Below, in pieces: positions 26,958-38,733 of a stretch of 64,000 nt of DNA. The DNA is from Hymenobacter norwichensis DSM 15439 (GTDB lineage Bacteria; Bacteroidota; Bacteroidia; Cytophagales; Hymenobacteraceae), in contig NZ_ATVL01000011.1 in the NCBI RefSeq assembly GCF_000420705.1, positions 1 to 64,000 of the forward strand, written 5' to 3'. Both the position numbers and the translations under genes were made by a program. The stretch's first letter is position 1; every line of letters starts with the position of its first letter. The notes below the pieces were generated by a model that saw nothing but the letters and a program-made list of their open reading frames with translations, did not search any database and was not told where the DNA came from.

Positions 26958-27437
26958 TTAGTCGTCTAACTCGCCCAATTGGTCGCGCACCTCGCGCAAC
27001 TGCCCCTGTAAACCCGGCCAATGCGGACACAAGGCTTCCAGCCGGAGCAACACGCGCAGCGTACCCCGGTCGTCGGCAATGGCACGGAGCATGTTGGCCC
27101 AGCCGGCCAGCGCGCCAAAATGGCGCGGCTCGCGGCGCAAGGTTTCGCGCACATCATCAAGGGAGGCGCGGTACTCACCGCGCAGGTAATAGGCCGTGGC
27201 CCGCTTGTTCCAGCCTTCAGCGTAGGTGGGGCGCAGCTCAATCAAGGTAGTGAAATCGGCAATGGCCTGGGTGTAGTTGCCGGCGGCCAGGGCGCGCATA
27301 CCAGCTTCCAAGTGCTTATCTAGCAGCAAATCATCAGTGGTCAGCCAGATTTGCCAAATACCGTTTTGCAGCGTTTCTATTTCGGTGGGTGTGGTGGCTT
27401 CGCGCAGGCGCACGAACAGCTCATCGAGGGTGGTCAT
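26958..27437 (-). CDS. TPR-repeat protein
   Basis: The 159-residue protein has about two to three tetratricopeptide units in the middle: LEAGMRALAAGNYTQAIADFTTLIELRP and AEGWNKRATAYYLRGEYRASLDDV. No signal peptide is seen with the ATG at 27437 (MTTLDELFVRL). The N-terminal block resembles that of a small TPR family seen in many bacteria. It is probably a cytoplasmic adaptor. It lies downstream of metF but is separated by a large inverted repeat, so cotranscription is doubtful. Confidence 0.8.
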   Translation of the reverse strand: MTTLDELFVRLREATTPTEIETLQNGIWQIWLTTDDLLLDKHLEAGMRALAAGNYTQAIADFTTLIELRPTYAEGWNKRATAYYLRGEYRASLDDVRETLRREPRHFGALAGWANMLRAIADDRGTLRVLLRLEALCPHWPGLQGQLREVRDQLGELDD

Positions 27438-27467
27438 ATGCAGGTAAATGAAGTGCTTGTAAAACAA

Positions 27468-27562
27468 CAGCATCCGGACTCTGGCAGACCTTTTACGGAA
27501 GCGCGGCGGTTTCTTTCGATTTCCGCCTGCTCAATAAAGATCTTACCAGAATCCGGATGCTG
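27468..27562 (-). repeat. 17-bp inverted repeat between metF and the TPR gene
   Basis: The arm at 27468-27484 (starts CAGCATCCGG) pairs with 27546-27562 (ends CCGGATGCTG) at 16 of 17 positions, with one G-T mismatch, around a 61-base loop. It lies after the metF stop. It may act as a terminator or be a remnant of an intergenic repeat. Confidence 0.6.
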
Positions 27563-27586
27563 CTCAACCTTCCTAGGGGTACTGCC

Positions 27587-28543
27587 CTAAAACAGCTCTG
27601 ATGCTACCCGCCGGATAGATTCGGACTTGCCCATACTATAATAATGCAGGCTAGGCACGCCGTGGGCCATCAACTCCTTGCTCTGGTTGATGCACCACTC
27701 AATGCCCACTTGCCGGGCGGCTTCGTTGTCGCGGCACTGGCTGATGGCTTCCACCAGCGGCTCGGGCAGGTCCAGGAAGAACGTGCGCGGCAGCATGGTG
27801 AGCTGGCTTTTGGTGGTCAGTGGCTTGAGGCCCGGAATGATGGGCACGGTGATGCCCGCATCGCGGCAGCTTTTCTCGAACTTGAAGAAGTGCTCGTTGT
27901 CGAAAAACATCTGGGTTACGATGTAGTCGGCGCCGCGGTCCACTTTGTGTTTGAGGTAACGAATATCGGCGCCGTAGTTGGGCGCTTCGAAGTGCTTTTC
28001 GGGGTAGCCGGCCGTGCCAATGCAGAAGTTGGTAGCCCAGGTGTCATCCTGCTTCTCATCGAGGTATTCGCCCTTGTTCAAGGACTTCACCTGCCCAATC
28101 AAGTCAGAGGCAAAAGCGTGGCCGTCCTCGTGCGGCTTGAACGTACCCTCTGACTTAATAGGGTCGCCGCGCAACGCCAGCACCGAGTCGATGCCCAGGA
28201 AGTGCAGGTCGATGAGGGCGTTTTCGGTTTCCTCTTTCGAGAAGCCACCGCAAATCAAGTGGGGCACGGTGTCCACATCGAAGCGGTTTTTGATGGCCGC
28301 GCAAATACCTACCGTGCCGGGCCGCTTGCGCACCGTTTTCTTTTCCAGGAACCCGTTGGGATGCTGGCGGTACACGTACTCCTCGCGGTGGTAGGTCACG
28401 TCGATAAACGGCGGCTTGAACTCCATCAGCGGCTCGATATTGCTGAACAGGTTCTGGATATTCTCCCCCTTGCGGGGTGGCAGCACCTCGAAGGAAAACA
28501 AGGTTTTCCCCTTGGCGTGCTCTATATGTTCGGTTACTTTCAT
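27587..28543 (-). CDS. metF: methylenetetrahydrofolate reductase
   Basis: MetF reduces 5,10-methylene-THF to 5-methyl-THF, the methyl donor for MetH. The 318-residue product has the TIM-barrel family motifs: FSFEVLPPRKGEN with the catalytic Glu, PPFIDVTYH, ALRGDP, and DYIVTQMFFDNEHFFKF. Length is normal for bacterial MetF. The ATG at 28543 (MKVTEHIEHAKG) is preferred; the frame extends 4 codons further. It follows metH by 91 bases on the same strand and probably shares its riboswitch-controlled transcript. Confidence 0.95.
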   Translation of the reverse strand: MKVTEHIEHAKGKTLFSFEVLPPRKGENIQNLFSNIEPLMEFKPPFIDVTYHREEYVYRQHPNGFLEKKTVRKRPGTVGICAAIKNRFDVDTVPHLICGGFSKEETENALIDLHFLGIDSVLALRGDPIKSEGTFKPHEDGHAFASDLIGQVKSLNKGEYLDEKQDDTWATNFCIGTAGYPEKHFEAPNYGADIRYLKHKVDRGADYIVTQMFFDNEHFFKFEKSCRDAGITVPIIPGLKPLTTKSQLTMLPRTFFLDLPEPLVEAISQCRDNEAARQVGIEWCINQSKELMAHGVPSLHYYSMGKSESIRRVASELF

Positions 28544-28634
28544 CAGTGGCGCCAACTGTTAATTGGCGAGTCGTTGAAATTGAAAGGGATACAGCTATAA
28601 CAAATTGCGTTGGCAAACCGCTGAAACTTGAGCC

Positions 28635-32348
<3,714 letters not shown>

Positions 32349-32419
32349 GGTTTCTCCTTCGGAATGCGGGCGTTGAACTAGCTCATCCAGAAAGAGAAAA
32401 CTGCGGGCGCAGGTTCCGT

Positions 32420-32528
32420 ACTTATCTTCTTTCGCGGCTGCATTAGCGGCGAAATGGGAGTTGGCACCTGTTTTACTCAGGTTGCCAAGACGTCGTAGGG
32501 CCCAATCCCTCGGTCTTTCTGGATAAGT
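32420..32528 (-). promoter_or_regulatory. SAM-I riboswitch (S-box leader) of metH-metF
   Basis: On the minus strand all hallmark S-box segments occur in order: ACTTATC at the 5' P1 strand, GAGGGA (32506-32511), GGGCCC (32498-32503), TTGGCAACC (32480-32488), GGTGCCAA (32461-32468), then GAAAGAAGATAAG closing P1 (32421-32433). The aptamer ends 72 bases before the metH start. SAM binding should lower metH and metF expression. The expression platform is not certain: a weak CTGCG/CGCAG stem followed by TTTTCTC is near 32396-32413, and a 10-nt alternative pairing is also present. Confidence 0.93.
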
Positions 32529-32633
32529 AACAGCGAAGATACAGCAGGAAACTCCGAATTTCAATTCCATCCTTGAATGCTACCATATAGTCAGTACAGA
32601 TTCCCGCCTTGCTGCTTGACTGCATGGTAAGCA

Positions 32634-32809
32634 TTAGGCTATGTGGAGAGTAAATAAACTACAGCAGATTATAACGAAGGGCCGTCATGCAGAGCGCAGC
32701 GAAGCATCTCGCGTGCTGACGTAGGATTACTAACCTAGTATCAGCACGCGAGATGCTTCGCTGCGCTCTGCATGACGCGCTTGGTTAGGCTGCTGTCCAC
32801 ACAGCCTAA
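32634..32809. repeat. nested palindromic repeat element (MITE/REP-like)
   Basis: A perfect 36-bp inverted repeat (arms 32684-32719 and 32741-32776, 21-base loop) is flanked by an outer pair of 14-bp arms (32634-32647 and 32796-32809, 13 of 14 matching). A further ACAGCAG/CTGCTGT pair lies between them. The whole folds as a long cruciform or hairpin. It has no open frame. It lies between divergently transcribed metH and the PA14 gene. Repeats of this look are frequent in Hymenobacter intergenic DNA as I recall; copy number cannot be judged from this window. Confidence 0.8.
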
Positions 32810-32942
32810 GTGAGTTTCACTTATATAGCCGGCGCAGAATAGTTCGTTGAAGCATAGCCGCCTGCTCGTTGAATAAAGTTTGTGTAGTGCTTATTCGCTT
32901 TGATCTTGCAGCAAGCAACGTGAATGATTCTTGCCTACTCCT

Positions 32943-34649
32943 ATGAAAACGCCTGCTACTTATAGAACTTTCTGCCTCATGTGCTTGCTGCTGCTCACCC
33001 ACCTAGCTGGAGCGCAGCAGAAGCCCGTTACGCTCGGCACGGGCTTGCGGGCGCAGTATTATGAAGATGTATACCTCAAGAAGCTGGTGCTGACCCGCAC
33101 CGACCCGACCATTGATTTCAACTGGACTATTGGGCCGGATGGCAACCACTTTGTGTCGCCGGGGCCAGGTGTGCCGGGCGAGTATTTCTCGGTGCGCTGG
33201 TCGGGCCACATCTACGCCCCGGTGACGGGCGCTTACAAATTTCAGATTACCACCGACGATGGTATGCGGGTGTGGGTGGGCGGTCAGCGCATCTTGAATT
33301 CCTGGCAGGACCAACAGGTCAGTCAGTCCACGGCACATATAGTCCTGACGGCGGGGCGCTACTACCCCATCCGGGTGGAGTATTATCAGGCTAGCCGGGA
33401 CACCAAAGCCCTGCTGACGTGGCAGATGCCTGAAACCAGCGACGAACTAGCACCCATTCCTACGTCGTACCTCTACACCAGCTTGCCAGCTACAGCCAAG
33501 CCGCTACCCGTCGCTGCCAAGCCCGCAGCAGCTCCGAAGCAGGCTGCCGCCTCGATAGGCATTGTGCCGGGAACTGCTCCTCCCAAACCGGTGCCGATGC
33601 GCATCAAGTTGCCCGATAACGTGAAGGAAGCCGTAGCCGCCTCGGCCGTAGCAACCACCGAACCCGGCATAGGCTTGCGGGCCACCTACTTCGCAGGACT
33701 TGATAAAGGCGCGGGAGTGCTGACCCGCATTGAGCCCGTGGTGCAGGTAACGTGGCAGCAGAAGCCACCCGTACCGCAAGTACCTGCGCAAGGCTTCAGC
33801 GTGCGGTGGACGGGCTACGTGCAGGCTCCAGAAAGCGGGGTGTATGTGTTCCACACCGAGTTTGACGATGCCCACGACGTGACCTTTGCCAGCGACAATG
33901 TGCTGAGCGTAGCCGAGTTCGATAAAGAATTCTTCAACGTGACGCCCGTACCGCTCGACTTCGCGCAGCGCCTAACGGCCGGCCGCTGGTACAAAGTGAG
34001 CATCACCTACCGCCAGATTGAAGGCCCTTCCCGCGCCGTGTTTTCCTGGACGATTCCCGGCGCCACCAACCGCAACCCAGTGGTAGTACCCCAGCGCTAT
34101 TTGCGCCCTGACTTGCCTACGCCGCCCCCTGCCGTGGTAGTGGCGCCACCAGTAGCCACCGTTCGTACCCAGCCAGCGGCAGCCCGGCCCGTCACTCCCC
34201 GACCAGCCACAGTGCGCCCCGTAGCCCCAGCCACCCGGCGCCCCACCCCAGCACCACCCACCGCCCCCGACACGGCACCTGCTCTGCCGGATTTCCGGGC
34301 GCTGGCCCGTGGGGCGGCTGTCACGCTGCCCAACCTATATTTCACCCAGAGCACTGCTAGTTTGCTGCCCACCTCACGCCCCGTGCTGAACTCCCTGGCC
34401 CAGACGCTCCGCCAGCAGCCCACTCTGCGCCTGGAAATAGCCGGCCACACCGACAACATCGGCGACGCCGCTCTGAACCTGCGCCTCTCCGAGCAACGGG
34501 CCCGCGTGGTGCGGCAATACCTGGTACAGCAGGGTATCGACTCGGTGCGGCTGGTAGCGCGCGGCTACGGCGGCACCCGGCCCGTGGCCGACAACCGCGA
34601 CTTGCAACAACGGGCCCGCAACCGCCGGGTGGAAGTGGTGGTGCAGTAG
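32943..34649 (+). CDS. secreted PA14-PA14-OmpA domain protein
   Basis: The 568-residue product has a signal peptide (about 1-24, ending HLAGAQQ). Residues 30-175 and about 220-365 are two PA14 domains, each with an R(A/T).Y(Y/F) opening, SVRWSGH or SVRWTGY and a final WQMP or WTIP. Pro/Ala-rich linkers follow each. Residues about 445-568 are an OmpA C-terminal peptidoglycan-binding domain (IAGHTDNIGDAALNLRLSEQRA, LVARGYGGTRPV). PA14 domains often bind carbohydrate; the OmpA part should anchor it to the cell wall. It would reside in the periplasm or outer membrane. The ATG at 32943 opens the signal peptide. Confidence 0.88.
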   Translation: MKTPATYRTFCLMCLLLLTHLAGAQQKPVTLGTGLRAQYYEDVYLKKLVLTRTDPTIDFNWTIGPDGNHFVSPGPGVPGEYFSVRWSGHIYAPVTGAYKFQITTDDGMRVWVGGQRILNSWQDQQVSQSTAHIVLTAGRYYPIRVEYYQASRDTKALLTWQMPETSDELAPIPTSYLYTSLPATAKPLPVAAKPAAAPKQAAASIGIVPGTAPPKPVPMRIKLPDNVKEAVAASAVATTEPGIGLRATYFAGLDKGAGVLTRIEPVVQVTWQQKPPVPQVPAQGFSVRWTGYVQAPESGVYVFHTEFDDAHDVTFASDNVLSVAEFDKEFFNVTPVPLDFAQRLTAGRWYKVSITYRQIEGPSRAVFSWTIPGATNRNPVVVPQRYLRPDLPTPPPAVVVAPPVATVRTQPAAARPVTPRPATVRPVAPATRRPTPAPPTAPDTAPALPDFRALARGAAVTLPNLYFTQSTASLLPTSRPVLNSLAQTLRQQPTLRLEIAGHTDNIGDAALNLRLSEQRARVVRQYLVQQGIDSVRLVARGYGGTRPVADNRDLQQRARNRRVEVVVQ

Positions 34650-34824
34650 AACAAAGGAGGCAATCTGCCGGGCCGTTGGCAACCTTCCGAGAGCTTCTTG
34701 AACTCTCCGGATTAAATTAGGCTTATCGGCTCAACCTGTTGCCGGGGCCCGCTCGTATGCTGTATCTTACGGCTTCGCGCTCTGCTTTCCTCTGATTTTT
34801 ACGTGCTTATCCATTTCTGAACTC

Positions 34825-37341
34825 TTGCAATTTCCGCTCAGATATCTACTGTTACCTATCTTATTGCTGGTTGCTACGCAGCTGAGTCAGGCGCAACAAC
34901 TGCTGGTAAAGGGCCAGGTCACGGCGGCGGCTAGTGGCAAGCCTGTGCCGTTTGCGTCCATCTTTGTGCCGGGCACCACGGCCGGTACCACCGCCGACGA
35001 TGCCGGCCGCTACACCCTCAGCACTGCCCCCGCCGACTCCATTGTGGCGTCGGCTATGGGGTTCAAGCCCATCAAAAAAGCTCTGAACCGCCAGCCCCCG
35101 CAGCAGACTCTCAACTTTGCGCTGGGTGCTGGCGGCGTAGCGCTGAGCGAAGTGGTGGTGCGCCCCACCGAAAACCCGGCCTACGCCATTATGCGCCGGG
35201 TGCAGCAGAACAAGCCCCGCAACGACAAGCAGCGCCTCGATTCCTTCGAGTTCGATAGTTACAACCGTACCGAAATCAGCCTCAACAACTTACCCGCGCA
35301 GGTAAGCAACCGCAAAGTACTGCGCCAGATGACGGCCGTGGCTGACAGCCTGGGCCTAGAACGCGGAGCCGATGGCAAGCCCGTGGTGCCCATTTTCGCC
35401 TCCGAAATGCTGTCGAGGTACTACGCGCACCATCGGCCCTTGCGCCGCCGGGAGGAAATCAAGCGCAACCAAATGCGCGGTATGGCCCCCCGTGAGGGCT
35501 CGGTGGTGTCGCAGATTATGGGCTCCTCGTTTCAGGATTGGGACTTCTACCCGAACTGGCAACAGCTGTTGGGCAAAGACTTCATTTCGCCTATTGCCGA
35601 CGGCTGGAAGTTCACCTACGAGTATGAGTTGCAGGATTCGGTGTACATCGGCAAGGATTTCTGCTACCAACTGGCCGTTACGCCGCGCCGCCCGCAGGAT
35701 CTGGCCTTCACTGGCACCATCTGGATTACCAAGGACGGGTACGCCCTGCGCCGCCTCGACCTAGCCGTTAGCCCCGAAGCCAACCTTAACTTCGTGGACA
35801 AGATTAAGGTGTGGCAGGAACTAACGCCGACTGCCGCCGGGCCGTGGCTGCCGCTGCGCACCCGCGTGATGGTGAGCGTGCGGCCGAGCGCCAAAAGTAC
35901 CGGTGTAGTAGCCCGCTTCACTACCGTCAACTCCAACTTCGAGCCCGGCAAGTATCACCCGCTGGAGTTCTACGACGTGCCCATGGAAACGGCCGCCGAT
36001 GCCTTCAAGGGCGACGCGGACTATTTCGATAAAAACCGCCCCGATTCGCTGTCGGTGCAGGAGCAAACCACCCTCGCGGTACTCGATTCGGTGCGGCAGC
36101 TGCCTTCCGTGCGCTCGTTGCTCGAGGTGGCTGACGTGCTGGTGAATGGCTATTACCGGGTGGGCAAGATTGATGTGGGGCCGGTACTGGCGACGTTGGG
36201 CTACAACAACATTGAAGGGTTGCGGCCGCGCATTGGCTTCCGAACCACCCCCGAAATCAGCCGCAACTGGACGGCGCGGGTATACCTGGCCTATGGGCTG
36301 CGTGATGGCCGCTTCAAGTATGGCCTGCGCGGCACCCGCATCCTGGACCGCCGTACTTGGACCACCATCGGCGTCGAGCACCGCCACGACATCGACCAAG
36401 TGGCCCTGCTCGACAACGACTACGCGCTGGAAAACCCGCTGTTCGAGGCCTCGGCCCGCATTGGCAACATTACCAGCGGCCGGCCTCTTATGCGGGATTT
36501 AACGTCGGTATCATTCCAAACCGACTTCTTCCGGGGCTTCACCCAGCGCGTAACCGTGCGGCAGCAGCAGTTCCGGCCGCTCTACGACTTTGCCTACTAC
36601 ACCGACCAGCCCCAACCCGGCGCCCCCACCGACGATAATTTCAGCGTATCGGAAGTGGTGCTAGAGTCGCGCTACGCGCCCGATGAGGTGCTGGTGCAAA
36701 GCCAAAACCAGAACTACCGCTCGGCTATCGGCCTGAAGCGGCTGCCTGTGTTTACGGTGCGCTACACGCTGGGCCTCAACAAGTTTCTGGGCGGCGACTT
36801 TCAGTACCACAAGTTCAACCTGCTGATTACGCAGAGCGTGCGCCTAGGCCAGTTCGGCCGCACCGACTATACGCTAGATGCCGGCTACATCCCGAGTACG
36901 GTGCCCTATCCGGTGCTCAAGGCTCACCTCGGTAACCAGTCGCCGTTCTACAACGGCGGGGCGTATAATTTGATGCGCTACTTCGAGTTTGTGAGTGACC
37001 GGTACGTGGGCTTGCGCTTCGACCATCATTTCGAAGGCTTTCTGCTGAACTCGGTACCGGCCCTGAAGAAGCTGAACTGGCGCTTAGTAGCCACTGGCAA
37101 TGTGCTCTACGGCAGCGTTGCGCAAGCCAACGACGCTATTATTCCGGAGTTGGACCCCGAGAGTGGGGAGCCGCTGCCCCGCTTTCAGCCCTTGGGCCGG
37201 CGACCTTACGCTGAGGTTGGCTATGGCGTGGAAAATATCTTCCGGATAGTACGGGTCGATTTTCTGCACCGGCTCACGTATCGCAACTCGCCAGGAGCCA
37301 GCAACTTCGGCGTGAAATTTAGTTTTCAATTTAAACTTTGA
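34825..37341 (+). CDS. DUF5686 outer-membrane protein with carboxypeptidase-like N-domain
   Basis: The 838-residue protein has a signal peptide (1-23), then a carboxypeptidase-regulatory-like beta-sandwich (about 25-110, VKGQVTAAASGKPVPFASIFV). The large remainder matches the DUF5686 family of Bacteroidota and ends in a Phe-terminated strand, FQFKL, as outer-membrane beta-barrels do. The family role is unknown. The only start that keeps the signal peptide is a TTG at 34825; no in-frame ATG or GTG lies upstream nearby. It stands alone. Confidence 0.85.
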   Translation: MQFPLRYLLLPILLLVATQLSQAQQLLVKGQVTAAASGKPVPFASIFVPGTTAGTTADDAGRYTLSTAPADSIVASAMGFKPIKKALNRQPPQQTLNFALGAGGVALSEVVVRPTENPAYAIMRRVQQNKPRNDKQRLDSFEFDSYNRTEISLNNLPAQVSNRKVLRQMTAVADSLGLERGADGKPVVPIFASEMLSRYYAHHRPLRRREEIKRNQMRGMAPREGSVVSQIMGSSFQDWDFYPNWQQLLGKDFISPIADGWKFTYEYELQDSVYIGKDFCYQLAVTPRRPQDLAFTGTIWITKDGYALRRLDLAVSPEANLNFVDKIKVWQELTPTAAGPWLPLRTRVMVSVRPSAKSTGVVARFTTVNSNFEPGKYHPLEFYDVPMETAADAFKGDADYFDKNRPDSLSVQEQTTLAVLDSVRQLPSVRSLLEVADVLVNGYYRVGKIDVGPVLATLGYNNIEGLRPRIGFRTTPEISRNWTARVYLAYGLRDGRFKYGLRGTRILDRRTWTTIGVEHRHDIDQVALLDNDYALENPLFEASARIGNITSGRPLMRDLTSVSFQTDFFRGFTQRVTVRQQQFRPLYDFAYYTDQPQPGAPTDDNFSVSEVVLESRYAPDEVLVQSQNQNYRSAIGLKRLPVFTVRYTLGLNKFLGGDFQYHKFNLLITQSVRLGQFGRTDYTLDAGYIPSTVPYPVLKAHLGNQSPFYNGGAYNLMRYFEFVSDRYVGLRFDHHFEGFLLNSVPALKKLNWRLVATGNVLYGSVAQANDAIIPELDPESGEPLPRFQPLGRRPYAEVGYGVENIFRIVRVDFLHRLTYRNSPGASNFGVKFSFQFKL

Positions 37342-37497
37342 TTTCGTAAACTGCCAACTTGTGAGTGCTCGGCTGGCCCCAGAAGTTCACCTATCCAGGC
37401 ACATTTCCACGGCCTACTTGGTTTACTTGTTGCAACTACCCGGTAGCTTTCCGGCTCGTTCCTGAATCAAATCTTGTCGCTTTTTGTAGAAGAGACT

Positions 37498-37770
37498 ATG
37501 GCATACGAAGTAGATAACCTGACCCTCGCCGAAGCCACTCGGCACGCCCCATTCGTTGATTACGCCCGCTGCGTAGACAACAGCCAGCGCCCGTTCAACC
37601 ACGTAGGCGACTGGCCCGAGCAAGACCAGCTCTACCCCGTGCGCGTGGTTGACTCGCGCACCGAAGGCATTGCCTTGGTACACGTGCTGGGCTTTCAGGG
37701 TGAAGCGCCCTTTTACAACGCCTTCGCGCCGCACCGTTTTGAAGTGCTGCTTACTGTTTGGCTGAACTAG
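37498..37770 (+). CDS. small conserved hypothetical protein
   Basis: A 90-residue acidic soluble protein, starting MAYEVDNLTLAEATRHAPFVDYARC. No signal or membrane segment and no motif I recognise. Codon use and composition match real genes in the window, and a strong terminator follows its stop. I chose the ATG at 37498 over an upstream in-frame start at 37474. Function unknown. Confidence 0.65.
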   Translation: MAYEVDNLTLAEATRHAPFVDYARCVDNSQRPFNHVGDWPEQDQLYPVRVVDSRTEGIALVHVLGFQGEAPFYNAFAPHRFEVLLTVWLN

Positions 37771-37797
37771 TCTCCCGAATTTCAAGGTTGAAAGCTG

Positions 37798-37836
37798 AAA
37801 GCGCCCGGTCTGACATGAGCAGACCGGGCGCTTTTG
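37798..37836 (+). terminator. intrinsic terminator
   Basis: A 15-bp perfect stem (37798-37812 with 37820-37834), core GCGCCCGGTCTG, has a 7-base loop and ends in TTTT. It serves the small gene just upstream. Confidence 0.9.
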
Positions 37837-38053
37837 CTTCAACTGATTTACAGCTATAAGCTGCTAGGTTAGCGGAGGAAGTCGTTGACGGTCAGTGGCC
37901 CTTTCTACCTCGTCTGTATGGTATTCAGGCCAGTGGCATATTGTTTAGAATGGCTAACACAAAATATTTTTTAGGTACAATAAATCCAGTTGAGTGAGTG
38001 GCGGCGTAGATGCCATCAAATAACTTCACTACCCTCCTCCTCTCAACTTAGTC

Positions 38054-38626
38054 ATGAAGAAAAACCTGCTTTCTTTCGCCCTGATGGCCCTTTTGGGTGC
38101 AGCTTCTGTTTCTACTGCTTCGGCTCAGGCCAAAATGACGCCCGGCACGGTGCAAGTAGGTGGCCAAGCCATGTACCCGAATAAGAATATTGTGGAAAAT
38201 GCTATTAACTCGGCCGACCACACTACACTGGTAGCCGCCGTGAAAGCTGCTGGCCTCGTAGAAACCTTGCAAGGCAAAGGTCCCTTCACGGTATTCGCTC
38301 CTACCAATGCTGCTTTCAATGCCCTACCAGCTGGCACCGTTGACAACTTGGTGAAGCCCGAAAACAAAGCCACGCTCACCAAAATTCTGACCTACCACGT
38401 GGTAGCCGGCAACATGACTGCCGACAAAATTATGGCTGCCATTAAAGCCGGCAAAGGCACCGCTACCCTGAAAACCGTAAGTGGCGGCACTTTGAAAGCC
38501 ATGATGAACGGCCCGAAAAACGTGGTGCTCGTGGATGAGAAAGGCGGCGTATCGACCATCTCCACTTACGATGTCATCCAGAGCAACGGTGTGATTCACG
38601 TAATCGACAAAGTATTGATGCCATAG
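38054..38626 (+). CDS. secreted fasciclin (FAS1) domain protein
   Basis: The 190-residue product has a signal peptide (1-25, ending STASAQA) and one FAS1 domain (about 45-188). Both conserved boxes are seen: GPFTVFAPTNAAFNALP (H1 box) and the central YHVVAGN, with GVIHVIDKVLMP closing the domain. FAS1 proteins mediate adhesion or bind matrix polymers; in bacteria they are mostly periplasmic or extracellular. The Ala/Thr/Lys-rich composition suggests high expression. It is monocistronic, with a strong terminator. Confidence 0.92.
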   Translation: MKKNLLSFALMALLGAASVSTASAQAKMTPGTVQVGGQAMYPNKNIVENAINSADHTTLVAAVKAAGLVETLQGKGPFTVFAPTNAAFNALPAGTVDNLVKPENKATLTKILTYHVVAGNMTADKIMAAIKAGKGTATLKTVSGGTLKAMMNGPKNVVLVDEKGGVSTISTYDVIQSNGVIHVIDKVLMP

Positions 38627-38667
38627 TTGGCATCTGCACTCTAACCCTGTACTACTTCACCACGGCC

Positions 38668-38705
38668 AAAAAGCGCCTTCCCAAATGGGAAGGCGCTTTT
38701 TCTTT
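38668..38705 (+). terminator. intrinsic terminator of the FAS1 gene
   Basis: A 15-bp perfect stem, arms 38668-38682 and 38687-38701 with core GCGCCTTCCC, has an AAAT loop. A T-rich tail follows; A runs on the other side allow it to serve the convergent gene too. Confidence 0.9.
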
Positions 38706-38733
38706 CTCTGGAGGCTACTATATAGCCTCCCCG

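Noticed and set aside
32349..32570. N-terminal 74-codon extension of metH
   Set aside because: The extension is the SAM-I riboswitch; the conserved protein start and a ribosome-binding site are at 32348.
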